DNA of 64,000 nt from Chloroflexota bacterium (GCA_021783095.1 JAJXUG010000007.1:1-64000); one strand, 5' to 3'; positions 25,816 through 37,179 are shown, counted from the first letter of the stretch. Numbers and translations: made by a program. The notes: a model not told the origin generated them from the sequence alone.

Positions 25816-26667
25816 TTGCCCGAACCCGAAACGGATGCTCGCGTCGCGGTTCCCACCGGCGAACGGCAGTACCACATCGGCCTAGGGCCCGGCGACCTGG
25901 CGGAGTACATCCTCCTCCCGGGGGACCAGGACCGCGTTGACCTCGTCGCGTCCCACTTCGACCACGTCGAGCTCCGCCACCGCCACCGCGAGTTCGCCAC
26001 GGCCACCGGCCAGTACCGCGGGCTGCGCGTCTCGTGCGTGTCCACGGGGATCGGCACCGACAACGTCGAGATCGTGCTGTCCGAGATCCTCGCGATCACC
26101 GATCACCCGACGCTCATCAGGATCGGATCCTCGGGGGCGCTCCAGCCGGGCATCGAGATCGGCGACCTCGTGATCGCCACCGGCTCCCTGCGCCTCGAGA
26201 CCACGACGAACTGGTTCGTCCACGAGGGCTACCCGGCCGTCGCCCACTACGAGGCGGTCCTCGCGCTCGAGGAGGCGGCGACGCGTCTGGGACACCGGCA
26301 CCACATGGGCCTGGCCGCCACCGCGCCGGGCTTCTACGGAGCGCAGGGTCGGCCGATCCCGCACTTGCCCATCCGTTACCCTGACCTCGCGGAAGAGATC
26401 GCCCGCCAGGGCATTCTCAACTTCGAGATGGAGGCGTCAGCCCTGTTGGTGCTGGCTGGCCTCGGCGGCTGTCGGGCCGGCGTCGTGTGCGCCGTCTACG
26501 CCAATCGCCGGACCGGGCAGTTCGCCGAGGGCGATGCAAGGACCAAGGCGGAAGCAGACGTCGTGGCGACGGGGCTCGAGAGCCTCATCGTCCTCGCGGA
26601 GCTCGACCGCCAGAAGCAGGCAGCTGGAGCGGCGCGCTGGCGCCCGTCGCTCTGGTCTCCAACCTGA
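25816..26667 (+). CDS. udp: uridine phosphorylase-like nucleoside phosphorylase
   Basis: The 283-residue product has the NP-I fold signature: YILLPGDQDRVDLVASHFD at the N-terminus, VSTGIGTDNVEIVLSEI, the phosphate-site loop LIRIGSSGALQPGIEIGDLVIATG, and the nucleoside-binding NFEMEASALLVLA with the conserved Met-Glu. These enzymes split nucleosides with phosphate into base and ribose-1-phosphate for salvage. Overall pattern and length favour uridine phosphorylase over purine enzymes, with moderate certainty. The TTG at 25816 is chosen because GAGGAG stands 8 nt upstream; an upstream ATG at 25738 would lie in the promoter. It is followed by the DUF5679 gene. Confidence 0.82.
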   Translation: MPEPETDARVAVPTGERQYHIGLGPGDLAEYILLPGDQDRVDLVASHFDHVELRHRHREFATATGQYRGLRVSCVSTGIGTDNVEIVLSEILAITDHPTLIRIGSSGALQPGIEIGDLVIATGSLRLETTTNWFVHEGYPAVAHYEAVLALEEAATRLGHRHHMGLAATAPGFYGAQGRPIPHLPIRYPDLAEEIARQGILNFEMEASALLVLAGLGGCRAGVVCAVYANRRTGQFAEGDARTKAEADVVATGLESLIVLAELDRQKQAAGAARWRPSLWSPT

Positions 26668-26739
26668 GCGCCAGATAGGACGATTCGGCCCCGGAGGCAG
26701 TACGCTTCCGCGGACACCGGCATCGGGAGGAGACGCGAA

Positions 26740-26880
26740 ATGGCCCAGGCGTACTGCGTCAAGGACAAGGAAAAGGTCGAGGTCCAGAACCCCCAGCAGA
26801 TCACCATGAAGAACGGCAAGCCCGCGCTCCAGGGCACCTGCCCGAAGTGCGGCGGCAAGGTCTTCAAGATCGGCGGCTGA
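26740..26880 (+). CDS. DUF5679-like zinc-ribbon mini-protein (46 aa)
   Basis: The tiny protein starts MAQAYCVKDKEKVEVQNP and ends GTCPKCGGKVFKIGG. Cys6 plus the CPKCG knuckle (C34, C37) resemble the family annotated as DUF5679. Three cysteines alone would not complete a Cys4 site. A GGGAGGAG ribosome-binding site precedes the ATG, and a strong hairpin terminator follows 20 nt after the stop. Function unknown; small zinc ribbons often bind RNA or ribosomes. Confidence 0.78.
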   Translation: MAQAYCVKDKEKVEVQNPQQITMKNGKPALQGTCPKCGGKVFKIGG

Positions 26881-26900
26881 CGGCCGTCACCACACCGCGT

Positions 26901-26940
26901 CATTGAGCCCCCGTCCGGCAGGTCCGGCGGGGGCTCAATG
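26901..26940 (+). terminator. hairpin terminator after the DUF5679 gene
   Basis: CATTGAGCCCCCG and CGGGGGCTCAATG are perfect 13-bp arms; a further CCGG/CCGG pairing closes the stem around a 5-nt loop with one bulge. No U-tract follows, but the hairpin is very stable and, being symmetric, could act in both directions. Confidence 0.7.
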
Positions 26941-27256
26941 GTGTTCGGCGGCGGTCCGCCCGGCCCCCGCCAAGGGGCCGCATTCCGGGGGAGCCCGCAA
27001 GGGCCCCTGCTAAGATTCCCGTCGTAGCCGATCCATCAGGCCCAAAGGACCTCGCCCTGCCCGCGCCCTCTCGCGTCCCGCCCGACCTCGGAACCGCAGC
27101 CGCCGTCGCCCGACCGGTGACCGCCGCCGCGCTCCCGACGTCGCCGGAAACGGCCCCGTCGCGCGCCGGGCTCGTCCCGAGGCTCGTCATTCCAACCGGT
27201 CGGTCGTCCTCGCGGCGGCCGGCGTCCAGGTGTCCCCAACGCCAAGGAGATCCGAG
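26941..27256 (+). other. upstream region of gap, no gene
   Basis: About 316 nt between the terminator and gap. A -10-like TAAGAT near 27010 would give a leader of roughly 235 nt. AAGGAG lies 7 nt before the gap ATG. I see no clear riboswitch or CIRCE-like element. Confidence 0.4.
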
Positions 27257-28264
27257 ATGACCGTCCGCGTCGGCATCAACGGCTTCGGCCGCATCGGCCG
27301 CCAGTCCCTCAAGGCGCTCATCGAGCGCGCGCCTGACATCGAGGTGGTCGCGGTCAACGACCTCGTCGACGTCAAGACCAACGCCCTGCTGTTCAAGCAC
27401 GACTCCACCTACGGCGCCTACCCGGGCGTGGTCAGCCACACCGACGATTCGATCGTCATCGACGGCAAGGCCGTCAAGGTCCTCCAGGTCAAGGACCCGG
27501 CCACGCTGCCCTGGGCCGACCTGGGCGTCGACATCGTCCTCGAGTCCACCGGCCTGTTCACCGACGCCGAGAAGGCCGCCGCGCACATCCAGGCCGGCGC
27601 CAAGAAGGTCATCATCTCCGCTCCCGCCAAGAAGGAGGACATCACCATCGTCCTCGGCGTGAACGAGGGGATGTACGACCCGGCCAAGCACAACATCATC
27701 AGCAACGCCTCGTGCACCACGAACTGCCTGGCGCCCGCCGCGAAGGTGGTCCACGACAACTGGGTCATCAAGCGCGGCCTGATGAACACCATCCACAGCT
27801 ACACCAATGACCAGCGCATCCTCGACGTGGCCCACAAGGACCCGCGCCGCGCCCGGGCCGCCGGCCTCAACATCATCCCCACCACGACCGGCGCCGCCAA
27901 GGCCCTCGCCCTGGTGATCCCGGACCTCAAGGGCAAGTTCGACGGCTTCAGCCTCCGCGTGCCGACGCCCACCGTCTCGGTCGTGGACTTCACCGCCGAG
28001 CTCGAGAAGGACGTCACGCTCGAGGAGCTCAACCAGGCCTTCCGCGACGCCGCAGCCGGCCCCCTGGCGGGCATTCTCGGCGCCAGCGACGAGCCGCTCG
28101 TCTCAACCGACTTCCGCGGCGACACCCGAAGCTCCATCGTGGACCTGCCCTCGAACATGGTCCTCGGCGGCAACTTCATCAAGGTGATCGCCTGGTACGA
28201 CAACGAGTGGGGCTACAGCTGCCGCGTCGCCGACCTCGTCAAGTTCGTCGCGGGCAAGCTCTAG
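27257..28264 (+). CDS. gap: glyceraldehyde-3-phosphate dehydrogenase, type I
   Basis: This 335-residue enzyme converts glyceraldehyde-3-phosphate, NAD(P) and phosphate to 1,3-bisphosphoglycerate. The nucleotide-binding start [14 protein letters not shown] and the catalytic [12 protein letters not shown] with Cys153 are present, as are the conserved substrate-binding segment [19 protein letters not shown] and the C-terminal WYDNEWGYS. Asp in VVAVNDL, after the first beta-alpha unit, favours NAD over NADP. The ATG at 27257 has AAGGAG upstream. It is first in a gap-pgk-eno cluster, with 82 nt before pgk. Confidence 0.97.
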   Translation: MTVRVGINGFGRIGRQSLKALIERAPDIEVVAVNDLVDVKTNALLFKHDSTYGAYPGVVSHTDDSIVIDGKAVKVLQVKDPATLPWADLGVDIVLESTGLFTDAEKAAAHIQAGAKKVIISAPAKKEDITIVLGVNEGMYDPAKHNIISNASCTTNCLAPAAKVVHDNWVIKRGLMNTIHSYTNDQRILDVAHKDPRRARAAGLNIIPTTTGAAKALALVIPDLKGKFDGFSLRVPTPTVSVVDFTAELEKDVTLEELNQAFRDAAAGPLAGILGASDEPLVSTDFRGDTRSSIVDLPSNMVLGGNFIKVIAWYDNEWGYSCRVADLVKFVAGKL

Positions 28265-28346
28265 GCCGCACCGCCTGGCGGTCCTGACCGTCCCCACCAC
28301 GCTTGGCCCGGCGGCCGCGCCTGCCGGGGCCCCTGGGGAGAGAACC

Positions 28347-30880
<2,534 letters not shown>

Positions 30881-30948
30881 CCCTTGAACGAGCGTCCCGT
30901 CCTCTCGTTCGTCACCGCTCGGCGCGCTCTTCGTGGGGAGGGTGCGCC

Positions 30949-31521
30949 GTGAGCCGCTTCGTGGACCGCGGCGCGGTCTTCGCGTCGTGGGTCGGCCTCG
31001 GCATGGCCGTCACGGTCGTCGTGTCGTTCGTGCTGGTCATCCCGATCGAGTTCCTGGTCGGGCCGTGCGCGCTGCTGGGCGGCATGCTCATCGGCTACTA
31101 CGCGAACACGCGCTCCGAGCGGTTCGGCGGGCCGTGGCGGCGGGTGATCGCCAACGCGCTGCTCGCGGGTCTCGTGACCGGGCTGACCTACGCGGTGCTG
31201 CTGCTGGGGGTCAAGGCCATCTTCTTCAACGCCGACAACGGCTACCCGGACTTCAACCGGGTGGACGCGAGCGGCAAGGTGATCCCGCCGGTGTGCGCGA
31301 CCGGCGCCGCCTGCACGTACGCGCGGTACCTCGCGATCGGGCGCGGCCCCGCCTTCGAGGCGGCGGGGATCTCCGATGTGGACGAGTTCACGCGCTTCTA
31401 CTGGAGCGAGCAGGTGAACACGTCCGTCCTGATGGTCACGCTCTCGGTCGTGGGATCACTGGCGGGCGGAGCGATGTTCGGGGCGGCGAACCGGCGCAAG
31501 CCCGGCACCGTCGAGCGCTGA
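30949..31521 (+). CDS. membrane protein of unknown function
   Basis: A GTG start (GGGGAGGG about 7 nt upstream) gives a 190-residue protein with four hydrophobic segments: ASWVGLGMAVTVVVSFVLVIPIEFLVG, CALLGGMLIGYYA, VIANALLAGLVTGLTYAVLLLGVKAIFF and VLMVTLSVVGSLAGGAMFGAA. Between the third and fourth is a soluble loop of about 65 residues with two cysteines six apart (CATGAAC) likely to face outside. It follows eno by 68 nt on the same strand and may be co-transcribed. No family recognised. Confidence 0.7.
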   Translation: MSRFVDRGAVFASWVGLGMAVTVVVSFVLVIPIEFLVGPCALLGGMLIGYYANTRSERFGGPWRRVIANALLAGLVTGLTYAVLLLGVKAIFFNADNGYPDFNRVDASGKVIPPVCATGAACTYARYLAIGRGPAFEAAGISDVDEFTRFYWSEQVNTSVLMVTLSVVGSLAGGAMFGAANRRKPGTVER

Positions 31522-32097
31522 GCCAGGAACGCGAGTTCAGCTTTGGGTCCGGTGCCGGCCCGCTCACCACGGCACCTGCGGCTGCGCGGATGGTCACCAG
31601 CCGCTCTCGCTTGCTGAGAGCGCTGATCTGGTGTGTCGGCATGGCTTCTTCGCATCCTTCACCGGGCTGTGGAGGGGCCGCTGGTCAGGCCATCCGCACG
31701 AGGACCGAGCGCGACCACGGACACCAACTGGCTGACGACTCGCCTGCATGGATGCTCCGGCTGGGCGACCCGGATCGCGCCTGCCACGGCGACACCGAGG
31801 TGGTCGTCCCCGACGGCAACTCCTGGGTCGACCTGATCGAACGCTCTGGCTGGACCCGTCGATCATCAGCGCCGTGAACACAGGCATGGCGCTGAGCGGC
31901 GTTCAGCTAGAAGCGCCTGGCCTTAGCTTCGGGCAGGACTTCCTCCTGCTCGCCCTCCAGGCCGACGAGAGGCGACGTCCAGGCAAGGAACCCGGCTGGC
32001 GGTTGTCGACGCCGGTGCGACGCTGCGACCCAAGTCGATCCCCCCTGGCGCCGCCGACAGGCCGCGTTCCGTCGCGGCCGTGTCCCTCGCCCGGCCG

Positions 32098-32260
32098 TTT
32101 CCGCCAGACAATCAGAGGACGACTACGCCGTCGCGCGAATCCGCACGGAACCCCCGTCGCAGGGCGTCAAATGGGACAGATCCTCGCCAGATAGTCGCAG
32201 GGCGCGGCGTCTGCCGGCCTTCGTGCAAACCGTAGTCGTGCTGGGACTATGTGGCGGGAA
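32098..32260. repeat. dispersed inverted-repeat element, copy B
   Basis: The forward arm (32098-32127) begins TTTCCGCCAGACAATC and ends GGACGACTACG. The reverse arm (32231-32260) reads on the minus strand TTCCCGCCACATAGTCC..GCACGACTACG. The two are about 75 % alike, facing each other across about 100 nt. Confidence 0.6.
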
Positions 32261-32274
32261 TCCGAGCGCGCGGG

Positions 32275-32345
32275 CCGCGGAGCGCGAACCGCGGCCCGAG
32301 GGGCGCGGAGCGCGAACCGCGGGCCGAGGGGCGCGGACGACCGAG
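32275..32345. repeat. 28-bp tandem repeat
   Basis: Units begin at 32275, 32303 and 32331. The first two are almost identical (GCGGAGCGCGAACCGCGG...CCGAGG); the third is partial (GCGCGGACG). It lies downstream of the rpsT terminator. Confidence 0.6.
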
Positions 32346-32433
32346 CGCGGAGGACGCAGCGCGGGCCGGCGGACCGCGGGCCGGCAAGTGGGGCCGACGG
32401 CCGACGTGCCCGTCCCGGCCGGTCCGGGGAATC

Positions 32434-32464
32434 GAAAACGCCCCGGCCGATGACCGGGGCGTCC
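32434..32464 (-). terminator. intrinsic terminator of rpsT
   Basis: Read on the minus strand, GACGCCCCGG and CCGGGGCGTTTTC form a strong GC stem with a short loop, ending in TTTT. It lies 26 nt after the rpsT stop. Confidence 0.75.
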
Positions 32465-32489
32465 TTCGTGGCGCGAGTGCTGGCCGGTG

Positions 32490-33314
32490 CTACTCGGCCT
32501 TCTTCGCGGGAGCCTTCTTCGGCGCCGCGGCCTTGGCGGCCGGCTTGGCGGCAGCCTTGGCCGCGCTCTTCGGCGCCGCGGCTTTCGCAGCAGTCTTGGG
32601 CGCGGCCTTGGGCGTGGCCTTCGCGGCAGCGGCCTTGGGCGTGGCCTTCACAGCGGCGGCCTTGGGTGCGACAGCCGCCTTCGCGGTCGCCGCCTTGGCG
32701 GCCGGCTTGGCAGCGGCAGTCTTGGCGGCAGCGGCCTTCGGCGCGGCCTTGGTTGCAGCGGCCTTCGGCGCGGCCTTGGTTGCAGCGGCCTTCGTCGCAG
32801 CAGCCCTGGCGGGCTTCGCGTCGGTCTTGGTGGCTGCGGCGGCCGGGGCGGCCTCGGCGCGGGTGGTCCGCGTCAGGGCAGCGCGAGCCTTGCCCGCGGC
32901 GGTCTGGGCGCCCTTCGCCTTGACGGCCTTGCCGGCTGCAATCCGGGCCTTGGCGGCCTTCGCGGCTGCGGCCTTGCCGGTGCTCTTGGCGACGTGGCCA
33001 GCGCTCACGACGGCCTGGCCGCTGAGGACGGCGTTGACCTTCTTCGCGAGGCGGCTCTTCCGGCGCGCAGCGGCGTTGGGGTGGATGGCGCCAACCTTGG
33101 CGGCCCGGTCAAGCGCCGAGACGGCCTCGGCCAGCGTGGTCGCGACGTCCGCGGCCTCGGGCTGTGCGGTGGCCGTGCTGAGGGCCTTGGCGACCAGGGT
33201 CTTCGCCGCGGACCGCCGAGGCTGGAGGATCGCGTGCCGGCGCTCAGCCTGGCGGACGCCCTTCAGCCCGGACGGGGTGCGAGCGCCCTGCCATTTCCGG
33301 GGCGTTCTAGCCAA
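32490..33314 (-). CDS. rpsT: ribosomal protein S20 with a long Lys/Ala-rich (histone H1-like) tail
   Basis: Residues 1-100 of this 274-residue protein match bS20: a basic N-terminus with RQAERRHAILQPRRSAAKTLVAKAL, then VSALDRAAKVGAIHPNAAARRKSRLAKKVNAV, the family's C-terminal signature. S20 binds 16S rRNA in the body of the 30S subunit. Standard S20 is about 85-90 residues and ends here. This protein instead continues for about 170 residues of Ala, Lys and Pro with AAPK/AAAK/TKAA units, like eukaryotic histone H1 or AlgP-type tails. The fusion is continuous, without stop or frame break, and is followed by a proper terminator. The start is a TTG at 33314 with GGAG 11 nt upstream. The tail could bind DNA or rRNA. 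A different, unlikely reading is a slippage-prone assembly artefact. Confidence 0.88.
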   Translation of the reverse strand: MARTPRKWQGARTPSGLKGVRQAERRHAILQPRRSAAKTLVAKALSTATAQPEAADVATTLAEAVSALDRAAKVGAIHPNAAARRKSRLAKKVNAVLSGQAVVSAGHVAKSTGKAAAAKAAKARIAAGKAVKAKGAQTAAGKARAALTRTTRAEAAPAAAATKTDAKPARAAATKAAATKAAPKAAATKAAPKAAAAKTAAAKPAAKAATAKAAVAPKAAAVKATPKAAAAKATPKAAPKTAAKAAAPKSAAKAAAKPAAKAAAPKKAPAKKAE

Positions 33315-33392
33315 GGTGGCATTTCTCCGTTTCGGTGTGTGCGGGTGATCAAGACGCGCGCGGACGAAGCATGCCCACAGGCGCGACGGCGA

Positions 33393-33423
33393 ATAGTAGC
33401 AGAGGCCCTCCCGAATCGGCCAA
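33393..33423 (-). promoter_or_regulatory. probable promoter of rpsT
   Basis: On the minus strand TTGGCC and TACTAT are spaced 19 bp apart, leaving a leader of about 70 nt before the TTG. Confidence 0.45.
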
Positions 33424-33440
33424 CGCGAGTGGCGCTGCGC

Positions 33441-35096
33441 TCAGCCCCGGATTCGCATCGTCCGATAGCGGCGGATCAATGCGGTCGTGGACGTGTCGTG
33501 GTCATTGGCGACCGAGCCCTCGGACGCGCCCAGCTCGCCCGCGATCCGCGTCGCCAGCACCTTGCCCAACTCCACACCCCACTGGTCGAAGCTGTCGATC
33601 CCCCAGATCGCGCCCTGAACGAACACCTTGTGCTCATACAGCGCGACCAGGGTGCCCAGCGCCCGCGGCGTGAGCTTGTCGGCGAGGATCACCGATGTCG
33701 GTCGGTTGCCCTCGAACACCCGGGCGTTCACCTGCGCCTCGGGCACGCCGGCGGCGACGACCTCCTCGCGCGTCTTGCCGAACGCGAACGCCTCGGCCTG
33801 GGCGAACAGGTTCGCCATCAGCAGGTCGTGGTGGCGCCCGACCTCGGTCGTCGGGTTGACGAAGCCGATGAGGTCCGCGGGCACGATGTGCGTCCCCTGG
33901 TGGAGCAGCTGGTAGTAGGCGTGCTGGCCGTTGGTGCCCGCGGTGCCCCAGACGATGGGCCCCGTGGCATAGGCCACGCGCGAGCCGTCGATGCGCACCG
34001 ACTTGCCGTTGGACTCCATGTCGAGCTGCTGCAGGTACGCCGGGAAGCGGTTGAGCTCCTGGCTGTAGGGCAGCACCGCGTGGCTGTCGAAGCCGAAGAA
34101 GTTGCCGTACCAGACGCCGAGCAGGGCCATGAGCACCGGCAGGTTCTGGTCGAGCGGCGCGCTCCGGAAGTGCTCGTCCATCTCGCGGAAGCCCGCGAGC
34201 ATGGAGCGGAAGGCGTCGGGCCCGATCGCGACCATCAGCGACAGCCCGATGGCCGAGTCCATCGAGTACCGGCCGCCCACCCAGTCCCAGAAGCCGAACA
34301 TGTTGGCGGGGTCGATGCCGAACTCGCGGACCTTCTCAGCGTTCGTGCTGACGGCCACGAAGTGGCGCGCCACGGCCGACGCGTCGTCGCCCAGGCCCGC
34401 CAAGAGCCAGTCGCGGGCCGAGGTCGCGTTGGTGAGCGTCTCGATCGTCGTGAACGTCTTGCTCGACACGATGAACAGCGTCTCGCCGGGATCGAGGTCG
34501 ATCACCGCCTCCCGCAGGTCCGCGCCGTCGACGTTGGACACGAAGCGGAAGCGCATATTGCGGTCAGAGGCGTTGCGCAGCGCCTCGGTCGCCATCGCGG
34601 GCCCGAGGTCCGACCCGCCGATGCCGATGTTGATCACGTTGCGGATCCGCTTGCCGGTCTTGCCCCGCCAGCCGCCGTCGCGAACGCGGACCGCGAAGTC
34701 CGCCATGCGGTCGAGCACCTCGTGCACGTCGGCGGCGACGTCCTGGCCGTCCACGACGAGGCGCCCGTCGCGCGGGATCCGCAATGCGGTGTGCAGCACC
34801 GAGCGGTTCTCGGTCACGTTGATCCGATCGCCGGCGAACATCGCCTCGCGCCGCTCCTCGACGCGGGCGGTCCTCGCCAGGTCGAGCAGCAGGGGCAGTG
34901 TGTCTGCCGTGATGCGGTGCTTGGAGTAGTCGAGGAACAGGCCCGCCCCTTCGGCCGTGCAGCGCGTCGCGCGCTCGGGGTCGGCGGAGAACAGGTCGCG
35001 CAGGTGGTAGTCGCGCACGGCCTCGTGGTGGGCGACGAGCGCGGCCCAGGCGGGGGTGTGGTCGATGGGCAGGGTGGTGGTCTCGGTCTCGGTCAT
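33441..35096 (-). CDS. pgi: glucose-6-phosphate isomerase
   Basis: This 551-residue enzyme interconverts glucose-6-phosphate and fructose-6-phosphate. Family features include [46 protein letters not shown], the signature [20 protein letters not shown], the catalytic His within [26 protein letters not shown], and [19 protein letters not shown]. Length is typical of the large bacterial form. TACGCT on the minus strand (35106-35111) ends 9 nt before the ATG, again nearly leaderless. It lies 126 nt upstream of rpsT in the same orientation and links glycogen breakdown to glycolysis. Confidence 0.96.
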   Translation of the reverse strand: MTETETTTLPIDHTPAWAALVAHHEAVRDYHLRDLFSADPERATRCTAEGAGLFLDYSKHRITADTLPLLLDLARTARVEERREAMFAGDRINVTENRSVLHTALRIPRDGRLVVDGQDVAADVHEVLDRMADFAVRVRDGGWRGKTGKRIRNVINIGIGGSDLGPAMATEALRNASDRNMRFRFVSNVDGADLREAVIDLDPGETLFIVSSKTFTTIETLTNATSARDWLLAGLGDDASAVARHFVAVSTNAEKVREFGIDPANMFGFWDWVGGRYSMDSAIGLSLMVAIGPDAFRSMLAGFREMDEHFRSAPLDQNLPVLMALLGVWYGNFFGFDSHAVLPYSQELNRFPAYLQQLDMESNGKSVRIDGSRVAYATGPIVWGTAGTNGQHAYYQLLHQGTHIVPADLIGFVNPTTEVGRHHDLLMANLFAQAEAFAFGKTREEVVAAGVPEAQVNARVFEGNRPTSVILADKLTPRALGTLVALYEHKVFVQGAIWGIDSFDQWGVELGKVLATRIAGELGASEGSVANDHDTSTTALIRRYRTMRIRG

Positions 35097-35105
35097 GGCA
35101 GCCGA

Positions 35106-35111
35106 AGCGTA
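35106..35111 (-). promoter_or_regulatory. -10 hexamer of pgi
   Basis: TACGCT on the minus strand ends 9 nt before the ATG at 35096. Confidence 0.4.
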
Positions 35112-35126
35112 CGCCGCGGGCGCGAT

Positions 35127-35783
35127 CTACGTCCTCGGTCGCGCCTCCGCGTCGACACGGTCCCAGCCGTCCGCACCGAGCGCGTGGAGCTCGCCCTGGG
35201 CGATGTCGAACCAGGCTCCGGCGAGGACGATGGTGCCGGCCGCCTCGCGGGCGCGCACCCACGGGAACGTTCGAAGGTTGGCCAGCGACTGCTCCACCGT
35301 GAGGTGCTCCAGGCGCGTGCGGCGCCGCTCGGGGTCGGCGGCCTCGCCGGGTGTCAGCAGCGGCTCCAGGTCCCGCACGCCCGCCACCCAGGCGCCGATG
35401 AAGTCGGTCGCGCTGAGGGCCGGCCCGCTGCCGAGCGCCGCGGCCACGCCGCCGCACCGCCCGTGGCCCATCACGAGGATCGTCGGCACCTCCAGCGCGA
35501 GCACCGCGTACTCGAGCGCCGCGCTCGCCGCGTGGCTGCGCGCGTCGGGTGCGTACACGGGCACGAGCGCTGCCACGTTGCGCACGACGAACAGCTCGCC
35601 CGGCCCGGCGTCGAACACCAGCTCCGGCCCGGACCGAGAGTCCGAGCAGGCGATGACCATGGTCCGCGGTGACTGCCCGTCGGTGCCCAGGCGGCGGTAT
35701 CGGTCAGCCTCCGCCGGATAGCGATCGGCGCGGAAGCGGCGGTAGCCGGCGAGCAGGTCACCGGGGAGCGCGTGGGACGGCAT
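35127..35783 (-). CDS. beta-class carbonic anhydrase
   Basis: This 218-residue protein has the zinc site of beta carbonic anhydrases: C46 with D48 and R50 (ACSDSRSGPELVF), H107 and C110 (MGHGRCGG). It hydrates CO2 to bicarbonate for carboxylases or pH balance, in the cytosol. FVVRNVAALVP and EYAVLALEVPTILVMGH are the family's core strands. TACGAT on the minus strand (35791-35796) ends 7 nt before the ATG, so the mRNA is probably leaderless. The neighbouring pgi follows on the same strand after 30 nt but has its own -10. Confidence 0.92.
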   Translation of the reverse strand: MPSHALPGDLLAGYRRFRADRYPAEADRYRRLGTDGQSPRTMVIACSDSRSGPELVFDAGPGELFVVRNVAALVPVYAPDARSHAASAALEYAVLALEVPTILVMGHGRCGGVAAALGSGPALSATDFIGAWVAGVRDLEPLLTPGEAADPERRRTRLEHLTVEQSLANLRTFPWVRAREAAGTIVLAGAWFDIAQGELHALGADGWDRVDAEARPRT

Positions 35784-35790
35784 GATGCGG

Positions 35791-35796
35791 ATCGTA
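35791..35796 (-). promoter_or_regulatory. -10 hexamer of the carbonic anhydrase gene
   Basis: TACGAT on the minus strand ends 7 nt before the ATG at 35783. Confidence 0.45.
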
Positions 35797-36017
35797 GCGG
35801 CACGGGTGCGAGCACGGCGGCGCACGGGGCGGCCCTATCGGCGGTGGGAACTCCGGTTGGGCCGCTCCATGCCGCCGATCGAGGCGTGGCCGTGCGCCGA
35901 GAGGCATGGGCCGGCCAGCGCGGCGGCCGGCGCTCCGGTAGGGCCGCTGCGTGCACTCCGCCGGGACGGCGGCTCGTCGGGAGACGGACTGCAGGGCGAG
36001 TGCCGGGCGGCCAACTG

Positions 36018-36560
36018 TCAGGCGGGATCCTCGCGGAGCCGCGCGTACATCACGAGGTCGTGGTAGGCGCCGGCCCGGAACTGCGCCCCGCGATTCACGC
36101 CCTCGCGCGTGTAGCCCGCCTTCTCGAGCGAGCGCTGCTCGGCCAGGTTGTCGACATCGGTCGACGCCTCGACGCGGTGGAGGCTCGTGGTCTCGAACAA
36201 GTAGTCGGCCGCCAGGCGCTGCGCCTCGGTCCCGTAGCCGCGGCCGCGGGCTCCCGGCTCCAAGTCGATGCCGATCATCCAGGCGTCGGACTCGCGGTTG
36301 GGGCCATAGCGAACGCGGCGCCAGCTGATGGTGCCGACGACCGTCGCGTCGTCGGTGCGCTCGATGAGCAACGTGCCGTTCTGATCGTCGCGCAGCGGCC
36401 GCCGGGCCAGCACATCGCGGTCGATCGAGTGGGGCGCCAGGCCGAAGTCGTTGAAGCCGCCATCGGTCTGCTCGCGGCGCGCCATCGCCTCGAGCAGGTC
36501 CGCATCGGCCAGGGTCACGTCCCGCAGGCGGACGCTGGGAGCACGGGGCGTCTCGGTCAC
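36018..36560 (-). CDS. GNAT-family N-acetyltransferase (RimJ/RimL type)
   Basis: From the GTG at 36560 this is a 180-residue acetyltransferase. It starts with the RimJ/RimL-like VRLRDVTLADADLLEAMARREQTDGGFNDFG. The acetyl-CoA loop is IDLEPGARGRGYGTEAQRLAADYLF, with R-G-x-G-Y-G, and the late motif is LHRVEASTDVDNLAEQRSLEKAGYTREG. Such enzymes acetylate ribosomal-protein N-termini, amino acids or antibiotics; the substrate is not evident. The frame remains open 90 codons upstream through the palindrome array, but that part is repeat-derived. TACGCT (36568-36573, minus strand) ends 7 nt before the GTG, which supports the chosen start. Confidence 0.85.
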   Translation of the reverse strand: MTETPRAPSVRLRDVTLADADLLEAMARREQTDGGFNDFGLAPHSIDRDVLARRPLRDDQNGTLLIERTDDATVVGTISWRRVRYGPNRESDAWMIGIDLEPGARGRGYGTEAQRLAADYLFETTSLHRVEASTDVDNLAEQRSLEKAGYTREGVNRGAQFRAGAYHDLVMYARLREDPA

Positions 36561-36567
36561 GAGCGCA

Positions 36568-36573
36568 AGCGTA
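36568..36573 (-). promoter_or_regulatory. -10 hexamer of the acetyltransferase gene
   Basis: TACGCT on the minus strand ends 7 nt before the GTG at 36560. Confidence 0.4.
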
Positions 36574-36665
36574 GCGCGAGGCGCCTGCGCAAACAGCCAA
36601 CCTCGTTGCGTCGGCGGCTTCCGCGAAGCCCCGGGTTGGACGTGTCGCCGCCCGCCGGAGAAGCC

Positions 36666-36816
36666 GTTGGCGCGGGGCCACCAAATCGCCGTGGCACGCC
36701 CGTTCGGCCCGGCTCCGTTGGCGCGGCGCCACCACATCCCCAGGTTTCGGCCATCTCGACCTGGGATCGCTGGCGCGGCGCCACCATTGCCCGCACCTGC
36801 TGGCGAGACGCCAACA
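36666..36816. repeat. array of four spaced palindromic repeats
   Basis: Units at 36666-36683, 36717-36734, 36769-36786 and 36799-36816 share G(T/C)TGGCGCGGCGCCACCA; the core TGGCGC-G-GCGCCA is a perfect palindrome in units 2 and 3. The first three starts are 51 and 52 bp apart, with unrelated spacers of 33-34 bp; the last spacer is 12 bp. Confidence 0.65.
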
Positions 36817-37164
36817 CCACGGGGCACTTCGGCGGCAGCGAGCGCGGATTTGGTGGTCTCCGGCCAACGGCCGGTCGGGATCAGCGCGCCCAGCGCCCTC
36901 TCGCGAGCGGTGTGCGGCGCAAACGGGCATGAGCACCAAGCTCGTCCATTCCACGGCTCGTGCCGGGACCGCCACCTGGTCCAGGATCCCGTGGCGGTCC
37001 TGCGCCGCGCTGCTCAGCGCGAACGATCGAGGATTGGCTGGGTTCGCAGTCCCTGATGGTGCATTCGAGTGCTTGGGCACGGCAACGCCAGCCGAAGGCG
37101 AGTGAGCCGCCCGTCCGGAGTCGCAGGGCACCGCGCCGCTGCCGCTGACCACTCGCATCGCCGG

Positions 37165-37170
37165 TAGACT
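37165..37170 (+). promoter_or_regulatory. -10 hexamer of lepA
   Basis: TAGACT ends 9 nt before the GTG at 37180; no Shine-Dalgarno sequence between. Confidence 0.45.
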
Positions 37171-37179
37171 CCGCACGCC

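Larger units (their letters stand above)
31522..32433. other. about 0.9 kb without an intact gene
   Basis: All frames are broken or Arg/Pro-rich. One stretch near 31750-31855 on the + strand reads GDPDRACHGDTEVVVPDGNSWVDLIER and may be a relic, but it has no complete context. The right half carries inverted-repeat copy B and a 28-bp tandem repeat. Confidence 0.45.

Noticed and set aside
31522-32200. Gene reading GDPDRACHGDTEVVVPDGNSWVDLIER
   Set aside because: The stretch is isolated, has no plausible start or SD, and neighbouring sequence in the same frame is low complexity; kept only as a possible relic.
36666-36816. CRISPR-like array
   Set aside because: The repeats are only 18 bp, imperfect, with spacers of 33, 34 and 12 bp, and no cas genes are present; it is a palindromic repeat array instead.
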